Positions 11,843 through 23,124 of a stretch of 64,000 bases of DNA are shown one piece after another (the stretch's first letter is position 1; each line of letters opens with the position of its first letter). The DNA is from Heloderma charlesbogerti (Eukaryota; Chordata; Lepidosauria; Squamata; Helodermatidae). Below the pieces are notes generated by a model. That model was not told the DNA's origin. It saw only the letters and a program-made list of their open reading frames with translations, and made no database searches. The position numbers and the translations under genes were made by a program. The DNA is taken from assembly GCA_026122225.1 (NCBI GenBank), contig JANEZZ010003061.1:682001-746000 (forward strand). Direction: 5' to 3'.

Positions 11843-12037
11843 AAGAAAGTGCTTAAATATATACTTAAGCAGTGTCCAGCATTTAGTGTAATTGGCTGAA
11901 GACATCATTCATGTTTTATTATACAAATTAATATTCAAGAACAGTGAGTTGAAAGGACCCAGAATATTAATTTATTTCATTTCATTTCTTAGTATCTTAA
12001 TAAAAATGTTGATTGTCAGTAGTGCCCAGTCCTCAAG

Positions 12038-12042
<5 letters not shown>
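11843..12042. other. Unassigned sequence
   Basis: Short AT-rich interval with no recognised feature. Confidence 0.5.

Positions 12043-12078
<36 letters not shown>
12043..12078. repeat. (TC)n microsatellite
   Basis: About 18 uninterrupted TC units, directly visible. Confidence 0.98.
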
Positions 12079-12082
<4 letters not shown>

Positions 12083-12739
12083 CTATTAAATAGCATGTGC
12101 AAACAGAACTGCTGTTTTGAGGAAAGGCACTGTTAAATTTGGTGTTCCTTTTGTAAAGTAAATTTAATTAAACAACTAAAAAGTGATTTCTCAGCATATA
12201 ACAAATTCTAGAACAGACATATTGCATTTTTTAAAAACAGCATTTGAAGATACCTCATCCAGCAGCAAACCGCAATTCAAATGTACAGATTAACAAGGGA
12301 AATACAAGAGAATCTTCTGGAATGTATCCAGTGCTTACACCTACTTAGAGTAGATCAATTGAAATAAAATGGGACAAGTAAGACTAACATTAAATAAGAT
12401 TACAACCCTCTGTTTCTCCCCCTTCCATGCTGCCATCATGATATGAATTAATGTAAATATTCCTATATATTCCGACTTAAGAGTAATGAATATAATTGTT
12501 GTCTGTGTATAAAAATTAAAGTACTGAGATGTTAACTTGTTTTCTTTTAAATCCCTCACTTTTTGAACTTGCTCAGTGAACTTGTGCATAATGGCAAACA
12601 GAAGCTCTTTCCTTTTGAAAGCATAATTTCATTGTAGGAACTGTTGGGATTTTCCATTGTTATACTGTGTGGAGCTTTGCTGCAAATATCATCTGCCTGT
12701 ATTTCTTATTAGTCAGAGAGCTTCTTTCCATCCTCCGTT
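12079..12739. other. Unassigned AT-rich sequence
   Basis: No recognised feature on either strand; the frame at 12341-12589 minus has no known motif. Confidence 0.5.
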
Positions 12740-12880
12740 GCAGCCTTCTGCAATTTGGTGTCCTCCAGAGGTTTTGGACTTCAACTCCCATCATCCCTAG
12801 CCAGCATGGCCAATGGTCAGGAGTGCTGGGAGCTATAGTCCAAAACATTTTAGGGCATTTTTAGGTTGGGGAAGGCTGCT
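12740..12880. mobile_element. Foldback MITE
   Basis: Left gcagccttctgcaatttggt, inner gacttcaactcccatcatcc, inner right gggagctatagtccaaaaca, right aggttggggaaggctgc. Same family as 60007-60147. The apparent frames on both strands here follow from the palindromic arms. Confidence 0.85.
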
Positions 12881-13523
12881 GTATTGAATAACATAACCCG
12901 AGGATCCAAAGGACTAGTGTACACAGTAATTAAATAACCTTAATAGCTTCCTGTCACAAGGCTTTGCAGACCATCAGACATCCATATACATGCCTAATTC
13001 CCTCCCCACCTATGACTAATCTGTAGAGGAGTCTGTATACTACCTAGATTTAGATCTGTATTTGCTCTGCTCAATCTAGCTACTCAGTGGAGGCCACAAA
13101 AATCCCTCAGGTGGTACACATCCACATGTGGCCTGCAAACCACATTGCCCAACTCTGAGCTACAAAGTAATAACTTTGAATTGATGTACCGTCTTTCTCC
13201 CTCCATTCATTCTTGCCATTTAGCCATACATGACATATTCATCCAACATTAGAGCTAATAATAGTCTGTGTAAGCATGGCATTGCTCTTTTGTTGAAGAC
13301 ATCACTTGGCCTCAAAAGACCTTCTAATGGTATAAGATAAATCCCTAAATTCAGATCTCAAAATAATAGTGATTGTTAGGAAGTGACTAGCTGGAAGACA
13401 CTGAAGCTGAAGATGAGCGTGCTCCCCTTAACTTTTTGAACAAGTGATAATACGATCAGATCCAGATATCTATACGTTTTAAGTTGGTACCATCTAACAA
13501 AGAAATGCCCGCATCTTTCTCCA
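12881..13523. other. Unassigned sequence
   Basis: Nothing recognised. The string tggcctgcaaaccacattgcccaactctga near 13130 resembles a MITE edge but no partner end was found. Confidence 0.45.
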
Positions 13524-13602
13524 GCTTAAAAAGAGGATGCACATTAAAAATGTGCAAATGGTGCTTTAAAAAGAGGGTGCACATTAAAAATGTGCAAATG
13601 GT
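13524..13602. repeat. Two-copy tandem duplication, 39-40-bp unit with internal hairpin
   Basis: Two adjacent copies of a unit containing gaggrtgcacattaaaaa and tgtgcaaatggt; they differ at one substitution and one added T. Each unit contains tgcacattaaaaatgtgca, an inverted repeat with a short AT loop. Confidence 0.95.
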
Positions 13603-14005
13603 GCTAGATCAAATGCAGTCCTTCTTCCCCAAATATCCCAGAAGTATTGTGTTGCTGTAAGAAAATTTACCAAGCATCCTGCTAGTCTGTCTCATCTATC
13701 ACACTAAAGGAGATCTGCAGGAGAATATCTCTGCACCAAAGCATCATCCATAAGCCCCCAAAGCTTGTCAATAGGTTGTTTTTTTAACCCACTCAAAATG
13801 GCCATTTCAATGAGGATGCAAAATAATGAATGCTTAAGTTAGGCAGTTCTATTTCCACATGATTTAAAGGCCTGTACATAATCTAGACTTTAACTCTGGT
13901 GGTTTTCTTTCTTTTTTTCTTCTTGCCAGTCACTAGTTCCTTCCACTGACTGATCAGTTTTGGAGGCAAACAAAACAGTATATAAAAACAATAGCCCAAG
14001 CAGTA
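13603..14005. other. Unassigned sequence
   Basis: No feature recognised. Confidence 0.5.
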
Positions 14006-14007
14006 TA

Positions 14008-14300
14008 TTTTATCATTTTATTTTATTTACAAAATTTATATTCTGCTCCATATCAAAAGATTTCAGAGCAGTGAACAGCAAAGGTAAAAGAATAAAACAC
14101 CATGTTAAAAGAATTAAAACATTTTAGAAAGAAACCAGTTCTGATAAGACCGAATTTAATAAACCGTAGCTCAAGGAAGGCTTCCTGAAATAACAATGTT
14201 TTCAGGAGGCTCTGGAAGCAACACAATGTTGGCACCTGTCTGACCTCCAAAGGCAGGGAGTTCCACAAGAAGGGGGCCACCACATTGAAGGCTCTTTTAT
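14008..14300 (-). mobile_element. L2 LINE 3' end
   Basis: The minus strand encodes remnants of the L2 C-terminus (VAPFLWNSLPLEVRQVPTL, then FQSLLKTLLFQEAF), matching VVAPTLWNSHP and FRRALKTWLFRQAF of the 38863-39978 copy. The low-coordinate end is the ttttattttatttac tail. A similar end closes the window at 63723. Confidence 0.85.
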
Positions 14301-14442
14301 ACTCAGTGGTATTGTGGCAATCCTGCTTTAATACGAGAGATCACTCTTGCACCATTCTCTAAATCTTTATTTTAATATCTTCCAACAATTGATAATGATT
14401 TATATGAACTGAGTGGTTTAGTTGTGGAATGATAATTACTAT

Positions 14443-14676
14443 TCCAAAGTGGAACTCCCTCCCTAGGGAACTCCGCCATGCCCCCTCTATAATGAGCTTC
14501 CGCCATGCATTAAAAACGTGGTTGTTCAGGCAGGCATTTGGAGTGGGTTAGGGTATTTTAGAAAATGTTTTTACTGTAGAATTTTATTGTTTTAACTGTT
14601 GTTGTACATCGCCCAGAGTGGCTGGGTGACCAGCCAAATGGGCGATTAATAAATTTCATAAATAAATAAATAAAGT
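14443..14676 (+). mobile_element. L2 LINE 3' end, same subfamily as the 38.7-kb element
   Basis: Contains gtggaactccctcccta, cattaaaaacgtggttgttc, ggcaggcatttggagtgggt, tacatcgcccagagtggctg and a (taaa)n tail. These match, in reverse, 38731-38960. Only the final codons and 3' UTR remain. It is head-to-head with the minus-strand fragment at 14008. Confidence 0.9.
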
Positions 14677-14985
14677 GCTCTAAAGGTTTTACCAAGCCAC
14701 TTAAAAGAAACATCATGGCACATGAGCCTTAGGGTGGGGGAGGTTCACTCATCTTGTAGTGTAGCCATATGTCCTACTTTATAGAGGATTTGAAGGGTTG
14801 CCCAGTCACAAGTCCAGCTTAAAGAACCAAAAGGAGTGCGAGCAGGGGCAGACCTTGAAGTTCCCTGTCAGCACTTAGCACCTGGACAGCACACTGAGCA
14901 GGCACACAGGTCTTCCTCACTATACTGAGATACAGTCTATTTATATTTAAATTATAGTCATTATTTCTAAACTTGCATCTAGACA
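14677..14985. other. Unassigned sequence
   Basis: No feature recognised. Confidence 0.5.
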
Positions 14986-14987
14986 TG

Positions 14988-15200
14988 TTTGATTGTATTT
15001 CTATACTGCCTTTCTGAAGCCAGCCAAGGTGGTTTACCAAAGTTTCAGGAAATAAAAAACATAATAAAAGAAAACAGTAAAACATTAAAAACAACCCTAA
15101 AAAGCCATAACAAACATAACAGAAGATATTTAAAAGCCAAGTTAAAAAGGTATGTCTTGACTTTCTTCCTGAGTGCAGACAGAGTGGCACACATGCACAT
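14988..15200 (-). mobile_element. L2/CR1-type LINE 3' end
   Basis: The string tttctatactgcctttctga, then ccaaggtggtttacc and an AAAACA-rich 3' UTR, is the reverse of a LINE end. A C-terminal LKRYVLTFFLSA-like remnant follows. Subfamily differs from 14008. Confidence 0.6.
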
Positions 15201-15934
15201 TGTATGCAAATCTGTGTCCACTTTTGTCCTCATGGTTTGTTTTTTGGCAGTGTGTAAGTGGCCACCCTACCATTACTAATGGTATTTTGGTAATATTGAT
15301 TTTATTCCCAAATATACAAGCACAGCATAGTGGAGGTAAATGGGCTTCTGGGGAGGGCAGAAAAGCTGCTAAGGATGCAATCCTATGCATGTTTATACAG
15401 AAAAAATCTGAGAACTCCCAGCAAGCCCTGGCCATCTCCCAGCACGAGTGTGCCCTAATATATGTTTGGGCTTCCCAATGCAACAGCATAGATTCCCTTA
15501 ACTGCCTCCCCGCTGCCCTTGGTTGTTTCCAGTCAAGCAAAACATGCAGACTGCTCTCTTTGTTTCTCTCTGTTTCAAAATTCAATAATGCATTTTTTCT
15601 CTTCCCTTATCCCTGCTCAGCACTTTGTGTAAATTTAAATCCTTGCAGGGTAAATTGCCAGTTCAGGAAGACATCTCCAATTGTTAGCTCATACTGAGCA
15701 AGCCTCAAGCCATTGTGCATGGTCACACAGCATTTGTGACAGTCTAAAATACAAGTGGGACCTGTACCAAAATGCTCCTGTGGAGTGCTCCTGTTCAAGC
15801 CATGCCCTTTTCCAGGATGTTCTATTCCATTCCACCTCCCCACAGGTTTCCATATTCCCCCATTGACGCTCAGCCTTCTGCAGCCACTGAGCATGCTTAG
15901 TCCTCATTGGGGGTTTTGGGTTCTATTCCCTTAG
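15201..15934. other. Unassigned sequence with half a MITE end
   Basis: At 15375-15400 the string aaggatgcaatcctatgcat is one end of the family seen complete at 35366-35466, but I could not find its partner. Overlapping frames of 123-174 codons on both strands between 15142 and 15894 show no motif, no repeat-family relation and no codon bias I can see; I do not call them genes. Confidence 0.45.
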
Positions 15935-16217
15935 CAGGGCTGGCCCAAGACATTTTGCTGCCCGAGGCAAAGAACAAGATGGCACCTCCTCCCATTCTAT
16001 GTACAAAAGTTAATTGGAGTGGCAGTTGAATTTTTCTTCAGCACTGGTGATTGGGAGAGTGTCCTTCACTGCATCTGAATGTGTCTGGCTAGCACTGGAA
16101 TACAAGGCAGGCCATGTCACACACAGCTCTGTCCTCCAACACCTTGCTGCTGTCTCCCAGCACCTGCTGCCTGAGGCAACTTCCTCACTCTGCCTAATGG
16201 TAGGGCTGGTCCTCCCC
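15935..16217. mobile_element. Probable hAT-like MITE (agggctggccc ends)
   Basis: Begins agcagggctggcccaag...tgctgcccgaggcaaag and ends ctgcctgaggcaacttcc...agggctggtcct. The terminal string is itself near-palindromic, which makes direct and inverted readings similar. Non-coding. Confidence 0.45.
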
Positions 16218-17300
16218 TTAGGGTTTTTTCTCCTAAAGTTTTTGTTGTACATCTGCAAACCTTGGTGTTCCCCAGAATTTGCTGATGCCTCCCTCTTGTG
16301 TGTGGATGGTGCCGTTTTGGCTAACATAAGAATTGGGAGTTGGATAGTGAGTTCACTAGCAAATTGGCACTATTCAGATCTTACCGTATTATATGATAAT
16401 ATATGATTTGGGCCCATTCTGGTCAGGGTTTGGAGATAGGTTTGGCACCAAGACTATATATGAAGCCCTGGATGAGCTACCTCTTCAGGTAGATAGAGAG
16501 ATCACAACCTACTGATCCTACTATAATTCTCAAGAGAGTTTGATCTTCGAAAGCGCTGTAGTATTTCAGATACAGAAAATACAGATAGATATCTGTATTT
16601 TTGTACATTGAGACTAACTAGGAAAGCTTAGAACAGCCCCAATTATTGCAGAAAACAACGTAATGCTGTACTAAACCTTTGGTGTCCCTGTCATCAATTT
16701 GCTTTTTATCCTTTATTTGAGATGGCTGAATTACAAGAGTAAGCAAGGCAAAACAAATTTTAAATTAGTAGATGGATCTTCTCTAAGGAGTCAATGAGGT
16801 TCCTTTTTTAGGTTCCTTTCAAAGTTGGTGACAGAAATTGGAATAAGGGATTGGCACAACAATTTCAAATGCTAAGCACTAAATGGCACTTTTGTGATGA
16901 GCAAGGGCAAACTGTGTGTGTTATGATTTTGCAGAAATCCCTTGTGGGAGATTCTTGAACTGTAATGTACTTAACGATGGTTAAAGCTTTGAAAATATGT
17001 GCCTCATTAGAATAATTATTTTCACTTATTCAAGAAAAGAAAAGATCAGAATGATGTATTCAGAAAAGGGTGTTCTCTAAAACTGAGTACCATCTGGTAG
17101 AAGGCCAATTCATTTGCTCATATTTGTTTTGCTGCATTGAAGACCTAGAATGGCTGCTTTACTCCTCCCTGCAACGTTGGGAATGTAGTGCTGCATCTTG
17201 AATATGTTGCTTATTCTTGTTGTTAGTGCTTTTATAGAGTGAACTTAAGGTGAATCCCATTCTATTAGTGTAAAACCAAATTAAATGTAATACAAGAGGA
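16218..17300. other. Unassigned AT-rich sequence
   Basis: No recognised repeat, RNA or exon. Confidence 0.5.
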
Positions 17301-17487
17301 CGTAGTTCTTCACAAAATGCATAATTAAACTATAGAATGTGCTACCAGAAAGATGTGTTGATGGCTACTGATTAGCTTTAAAAGGGGAATAGACAAATTC
17401 ATGGAGAATAAGGCTATTGATGGCTACTGGTCATAATGGCTATATACTGTCTCCAGAAACAGAAGCAGTATGCCTCTGAATGCCAGT
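17300..17487 (+). mobile_element. CR1 LINE 3' region, part 1 (split by a SINE)
   Basis: Shows gtagttcttcacaaaatgca, tggaat-gtgctaccag, tttaaaaggggaatagacaa, atggagaataaggctattga and gcagtatgcctctgaat. The same order occurs at 45250-45460. It resumes at 17706 after an inserted SINE. Confidence 0.8.
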
Positions 17488-17705
17488 TATTTGTTTATTA
17501 TATTTATATCCCACTTTTTTCTTATTGTAAGGAACCCAAATGGTCCTCCTCCTTTCCATTTTATCCTCACAACAAACCTGTGAGGTAGGTTAGGGTGAGA
17601 GTCAGTGACTGGCTCAGTCACCCAGTGAGCTTCATGGCTGAGTGGGGACTAGAACCCAGGTCTCTGAAGTCCCGTCCAGCATTCTAAAGACTACACCACT
17701 CTGGT
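17488..17705 (-). mobile_element. tRNA-derived SINE (MIR-like body), inserted in CR1
   Basis: Minus-strand reading: tRNA-like head tggtgtagtctttagaatgc, B-box-like ggttctagtcc, then the body ctcactgggtgact, ctacctcacaggtttgttgt, gaggataaaatgg and a LINE-like tail. The same SINE lies on the plus strand at 38110. It separates two halves of one CR1 copy (..ccagtt | gttgctggggaac..). Confidence 0.8.
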
Positions 17706-17865
17706 TGCTGGGGAACAATAGTGGGAGAGGGCTATTATCCTCAAGTCCTGGTTATGAGTGGCCATCCCATAGGCATCTATTTGGCCACTGAGGAAAACAG
17801 AATACCGCCCTAGAGGAGCCTTTGTCTGATCCAGTAGGGCTTCTCTTTATAACATTACGTATCTT
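17706..17865 (+). mobile_element. CR1 LINE 3' region, part 2
   Basis: Continues gctggggaacaatagtggga, ctattatcctcaagtcc, then gtctgatccagtagggcttc and an end tctttataacatta. This is the terminal part of the CR1 subfamily seen at 45245-45735. Confidence 0.8.
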
Positions 17866-18779
17866 CCTACGCCTTTTTTTTAATTAACTTTTGATAACTG
17901 ATTATTTATGCATTATTTAGAACATAGCATGTTTGATGTTGTGATTATGTTAAATATGCATTTGTAAATCCATAATCCCATAAATGGAATCCAGCAGTTT
18001 CTTAGATATATTTTTGTTGGCTACAAGTGTACTCTTTTTTTTTCTTTTAAGAAAATACCATGTAGAGTGCCTTAAAACATCAGTAATGTACAGCCATTTC
18101 AAAAATGGAAGTTTCTGTTTCATACATCATTCTGAATGATCAGTTGTTGTTTGATTGGAATACAGTTCTTCCATGACAGTTGCTGATCTGCACAATACTT
18201 TAAAAAAGAAGAGACATTTCTTTACTTTAATGTGTGTCCTACTTGTACACGAGGTTTACAGAGGATTGATTGGTCTGCACCTGCTTAGTTTCACTGATGC
18301 GGCAACATCAGGTGATCTCAGACAACCTGATCAACAGGGTGCAGTATCATGTTTTCTACCATTTTACATCTATTAAAAACAAAATTAAAATAATTTCACC
18401 ATTTGAAGAGACTAGTTCATTGCATAAAAGAAGATTGCCAAAATGCACACCACTATGCGCACTAGCGTTTGTAGCAAGGAGCTAATATTTGCTCAGTGTG
18501 TGTTCAGTGACTTTATGTTCATTTTGACACATGAAAGGGGAGGAATCAATGGCTGTTAATGAAGTTGGGCTTAGTAGATGTCCTCATGGCCAAAGTGTTC
18601 AAGTATTCAATTTCTGGACGAAATAATCAAATACCTCTAGTGGTCTTGTAGATCCCTTTAATTGTGTTCTCTAGCAACTTTCTCTATTGGTGCACAGTCC
18701 TAGATTATACAAGGACATGATACAGGGCTAGGTTCACCAATGACCCCATGCAGCCAGCTACCGATTGATTGTTTAAAGC
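17866..18779. other. Unassigned AT-rich sequence
   Basis: No feature recognised on either strand. Confidence 0.5.
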
Positions 18780-18930
18780 TGTTTTTCCCCTGCTCCTCAG
18801 CTGAAAAGGATCCTAGAGTGCCTTACAAAAGATCAATAACAAGCAAGATAGTCCCTGTCCTTGGGCTAATCTAAAAGACTTGACACAAAAGGAAAAAGGG
18901 GTGAAGAGGTAAACAAGTAAACTTGAGTAC
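18780..18930 (-). mobile_element. LINE 3' UTR fragment (CR1/L2-like)
   Basis: The string ctagagtgccttacaaaaga, then agtccctgtccttgggcta and tctaaaagacttgacacaaa is a recurrent reversed LINE 3' UTR pattern. Family not certain. Confidence 0.45.
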
Positions 18931-19019
18931 CAGTTCTTTAAGTTACAAAGCTCCTATAATGACCAGCTTGAATGGAAACAGCTGAGGTACTGTTTCACAT
19001 GAAGTACTAGTTCCCCTCT

Positions 19020-19545
19020 ACTCAGCACTGGTTAGGCCTCATCTTGAGTACTGTGTCCAGTTCTGGGCACCACACTTTAAGAAGGATGCAGACAAACTGG
19101 AAAAGGTTCAGAGAAGGGCAACAAAGATGATTAGGGGACTGGAAACAAAGCCCTGTGAGGGGAGGCTGAAAGAACTGGACATGTTTAGCCTTGAGAAGAG
19201 AAGACTGAGGGGAGATATGATAGCGCTCTTCAAGTACTTGAAAGGTTGTCACAGAGAGGAAGGCCAGTATCTCTTCTCTACCATCCCAGAGTGCAGGACA
19301 CAGAATGATGGGCTCAAGTGATAGGAAGCCAGATTCCAGCTGGACATCAGGAAAAACTTCCTGACTGTTAGAGCAATACGTCAATGGAACCAATTACCTA
19401 GGGAGGTAATGGGCTCTCCCACACTGGAGGCATTCAAGACGAGGCTGGACAGCCATTTGTCAGGGATGCTTTGACTTGGATTCCTGCATTGAGCAGGGGG
19501 TTGGATTCGATGGTCTTATAGGCCTACTATTCTATGATTCTATGA
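19020..19545 (+). mobile_element. CR1 LINE 3' end, fairly well preserved
   Basis: Reads ttgagtactgtgtccagttc, agggcaacaaagatgattag, acatgtttagccttgagaag, gacatcaggaaaaacttcct, cattcaagacgaggctggac, and finishes with the octamer-type CR1 terminus attctatgattctatga. A truncated insertion with no usable frame: conserved stretches of the RT C-terminal region are interrupted. Much less diverged than 3735-4255. Confidence 0.95.
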
Positions 19546-19888
19546 GGGAGAGTAGGATCATTTAGTGTCCAGTTCCATACCACTTAAGCACTACAGTTCA
19601 TTTTTCCTTGCTCTAATCCAGTGGTGGTGGTGGTTCAGGATTGCCTAATATTAGGCACTGTACATAGTGCCTAATGAATGTATAGTGAATGCAATTCACC
19701 CAAGAGTATGAAGAGAGTTGAGGTTGAGCTGGGTCTCCCTGGAACAAATCCAGTACTCAAAACATTTGAACCACATTGACTGACCTTGAATTTCCTTAAT
19801 TTTAATATTGGTTTGTGCTCATGCCTAGAGACTTCATTCTAGAGTCTGGACTTCAGCTGGGATGTTTTAAATACAAGCCTACCTCTTA
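19546..19888. other. Unassigned sequence
   Basis: No feature recognised apart from a short (GGT)n at about 19622. Confidence 0.5.
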
Positions 19889-19909
19889 AAGCAGCCTTCC
19901 TCAGCCTGG
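19889..19909. mobile_element. Foldback MITE, left arm (split by an LTR)
   Basis: The string aagcagccttcctcagcctgg is the usual left arm of the foldback family. The rest continues at 20448 after the solo LTR. The last five bases, cctgg, are the LTR target duplication. Confidence 0.8.
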
Positions 19910-20447
19910 TGTCATGGCCCAGGACAGGAAGTCTTTGAAGACTGAAACCTCCGGTAACAAGGATTCTAAGGATTCCAAGTCCCTGGTCCTTCTGACGTCT
20001 GGGGCCAATGCCTCAGATCTCATATCCTATCCGCATGACCCCTAGGAGGTGTCACTAGCCCCTGACTGTGAGGATTGGACATTGGACACCTCTAGCGAAC
20101 AGGGAGACCCTGAGGAGCAGGCCCCAGTTGACTCCTCACTTCTCCAACCGTCACTCCCAAGGAGAAGCCAGTGCCTACAGAAAAAGGCTGCTGGTCTTTA
20201 ACAGCCAGATACAGCACTTGAGGGGGTGGAGCTTACACAAAGACTCTCCTGGCCTGACCAGAAATCCCTGCCAGTGCTGGGGTAACTTGCTGGGCTGTAG
20301 CTGTGGGACCGCTCTCCATGGTACTGAAATCACCTCCAAGCCCCGACTTGTACCTGTGGTGCTATCCATGGCACTAAAACTGCTCCTGATTCAGTTGCCT
20401 GAGCTGCTGCCTAGGAAAGGTGATCGAATCTCAGATGAAGCAGGGCA
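19910..20447. mobile_element. Solo LTR (Gypsy/ERV-type), 538 bp
   Basis: Begins TGTCATGGCC and ends GCAGGGCA, i.e. TG...CA. It is flanked by perfect 5-bp duplications, cctgg at 19905-19909 and 20448-20452. It interrupts a recognisable foldback MITE, which fixes both borders independently. No internal retroviral genes lie beside it, so it is the product of LTR-LTR recombination. Which LTR family it belongs to cannot be settled by eye. The 153-codon frame inside (20068-20529) runs out of the LTR into the MITE and is not a gene. Confidence 0.8.
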
Positions 20448-20573
20448 CCTGGCCCCCCCAGATGTTTTAGACTGCAATGTCCATCTGCACCAGCCAGCAT
20501 TGTTAATGGTCAGGGATGATGAGAGTTAGTCAAAAACATCTGGAGGGCACCAAGTTGGGAAAGCTATCAGTCA
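20448..20573. mobile_element. Foldback MITE, remainder
   Basis: Continues cctggcccccccagatgtt, agactgcaatgtccatctgc, gatgatgagagttagtcaa, ctggagggcaccaagttggg. Joined to 19889-19909 it makes one normal copy of the family. Confidence 0.85.
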
Positions 20574-20946
20574 CAGCATGTGATAGTTCCAACAAGAAAA
20601 GGTGATTTGGGCTGGGAAAAGAAATGGACTATATCAGATAGAAGCTTTGTAAAAAGTAATTGTAGGCACAAGCTGGGAAATGAATAACTCGTTGTTTCTC
20701 AAGGTTTATGAAAACCTGACTGCGCCATTCTTAAATGGAGTAGTGGCCTTGCATGTGCTCTATCCTCCTCATCCCCCCAAACTCATTGTGTATATTCTAG
20801 TTCCCCACTCATGTGCATTCGCACTTCTCACACAATTCCACATCTTCTGCTCCAGTCTAACTGAGTCATGAGCAATTAGGGACTTGTAATTGCTCCCAGT
20901 TCAGCACCCCTAATAGTGCTGCAAAGCACATTGTGAGACCCTGAGT
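20574..20946. other. Unassigned sequence
   Basis: No feature recognised. Confidence 0.5.
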
Positions 20947-21255
20947 GCTGACTGTTTATCTGTTTGTTTTTGTTTATTTTCTATACCGCCCAATAGCCGA
21001 AGCTCTCTGGGCGGTTCACAAAAATTAAAACCAAGAAGCGCACAATAAAACAATATAAAATATAAAAACATTAAAACCACAATATAACAATACAACCAGA
21101 ATAAAACCAGAGTAAAACCTAGCAGCAATGCATAGATTTAAAATACAGATTTAAAACAGCAAAGCTTAAAGTCTAGGAAGCTAATATGCCTGGGAAAATA
21201 ATAAGGTCTTCACCTGGCGCCAGAAGGAATACAATGTAGGCTCCAAGAAGACATG
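20947..21255 (-). mobile_element. L2/CR1-type LINE 3' end
   Basis: Tail gtttgtttttgtttatttt, then ctataccgcccaatagccga and agctctctgggcggttcaca, followed by an A-rich 3' UTR to ggcgccagaaggaatacaat. Same subfamily as 685-975 and 9322-9380. Confidence 0.85.
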
Positions 21256-21740
21256 CAAAAATAACTAGGTCTGCCTGCTACTCCTGCTACCCAGTTTGGG
21301 AAACACTACTCTTAACTTTGGTCTGATTTGACCTAGTGTAGCATATTGGCTAAGAAACTGAAGTCCTTCATTCATATCTTGCCTCAGTCATGAGCTCACT
21401 AGCTGGCCTTAGTCCCCCCCGCCCCCAGTCTTCAAGGTGGGATAATAGTACCTTACATAGTTATTTGCAAAGTTTATGGAGATAATGTAAGTTCTTTGAA
21501 CATGTTTAAAGTCCCATATAAATGCTAAACATTCATTACAGATGCTTCCATGGGTGTACTAGGCAGTCTGCCATCCAAGCACTAACTAGGCTGACAGCTG
21601 TTTCACTTTGGCAAAGTAACACCATCATGTTCCTTCAGAGTGTTCTCTGGGCATATTATGTTGCATGTTCATCAAAAATCTTAATGGGTCCAGTTATAAA
21701 ATATTACAGAGCAGAATTATTGGTATGCAGCTTACAATTT
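21256..21740. other. Unassigned sequence
   Basis: No feature recognised. Confidence 0.5.
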
Positions 21741-21741
21741 C

Positions 21742-21945
21742 TGCTTGAGTGGTAGACAACACGCCTCACATGTAGAAGGTTCTACATTCAATTATTGGTG
21801 TCTCCAGTTTTAAAAAGTATCAGTGGCAGATGTTGTGAAGACCTCCGCCATAGACCCTGGAGAGCCACTGGTAGTCAGAACAGGCAATACTGGGTTAGAT
21901 GGACAAATATTCTGATCTGGTATAAGGCAGCTTTGTATTTGAAAC
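21742..21945 (+). mobile_element. tRNA-derived SINE (…gctagatggac…ataaggcagc family), diverged
   Basis: Head gcttgagtggtagacaacac with B-box-like ggttctacattcaatt; body gaccctggagagccact, actgggttagatggac, and end gatctggtataaggcagctt. Same family as 25709-25900 and, reversed, 23961-24350. Confidence 0.75.
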
Positions 21946-23120
21946 CATAAGTACGAGGGCAAACATTCCACTTGATACAGGTGAATCTAGCTTTCATAGA
22001 TGGAGGTCTATTTTTTGTTGTGGTAATGTGACTGCATGCCTCCTAAATAAATGATGTCTTCTCCTGGAAATGGTCTAAGAAGGGCTAAGATGTGGATAAA
22101 CTCCTTCGAAGCCTTTTCTATTATTTGAATATTTAGTACTTTCTATTCATGTTGTCTAATATAATTGTCAACACAGAAGTCATGCTAATGTCATTATCTT
22201 CACTTTGGTCTATGCTGTTTGTGAATGGACAAAGAGAAATCAATATCGCTCAAACAGAATTCCCGTTAAGAGTGCCTAACCTGCAAACACTGGAAGTGTT
22301 CTGTGCTAATGAAAAAATCATATTAGAAGCATTGATGGGAGTGTTTCATTGAGTTATCCAATAAAAGTCTTCAAACAGTATGATATATAGACTGTTATGT
22401 GCACCTAAATCTATGAGCACACAAAAGGAGATGGACTTGATTGTTGCTATAATTAAGTCTTGGATACATGAAGCTATTCTTCCAGGTGATAAAATGACAA
22501 GCAGTTCTCACAGAATTAATAGTTGACTTTTATAATGAGCAAATCTACATTGTGAAGTTCTTTAGTTCTATAAAAAGCTACTTCTCTCTTTGTGAAAACA
22601 GTCTCCTAATTAAATACTTTAATTATGTAGATTCAGAAAGGTTTGAAATAAGATAGAGAATTACATTTTTTTCTGGCTAGTTCCAAAAATTTTACTGTCA
22701 GGCTTGCATGTACTGATGTCTCACAGGGTAGTTTGGGAGAGGAGGCATTTGGTAAGCATATGATAGATCTGGTAAGTTATGAAAGGAAAGACTGCTTGTA
22801 GAAAGCAGAATTATAGGGAGCAGCCTTACACTGATTTTGATTAGTGATCCAAGACTATTGACTCTGGTAATGGTTCCTTGGTTCTTTCCCAGCCTTGCTG
22901 TCTGGTCTCCTACAGCTAAAAATGCCCAGGATTAAATCTAGGCCCTATTACAAGCAAAGCATGAAACCTGTTACTGAGCTTTCCCAAACTATACAGCTTT
23001 ATGTAGGGAAAATATATATGCATTAGTTTGGGACTAGGGAATGTAAAGCCAAGACTATTAGTAGTCTTATATAACTTCAGTTAATATAATAGGCATGAAA
23101 GTGGCTTTGTGTGTGCATGC
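21946..23120. other. Unassigned AT-rich sequence
   Basis: About 1.2 kb without recognisable features. The frame at 22149-22352 has no known motif. Confidence 0.5.
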
Positions 23121-23124
23121 TAAG

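Noticed and set aside
13524..13602. CRISPR-like short repeats
   Set aside because: Only two abutting units with no spacers, in a vertebrate genome.
15142..15894. Overlapping frames of 147 (minus), 174 (plus) and 95 (minus) codons
   Set aside because: No domain, no repeat-family relation, no splice-site pattern; mutually overlapping on both strands.
20068..20529. 153-codon plus-strand frame
   Set aside because: Starts in the solo LTR and ends in the foldback MITE, so it crosses an insertion junction.
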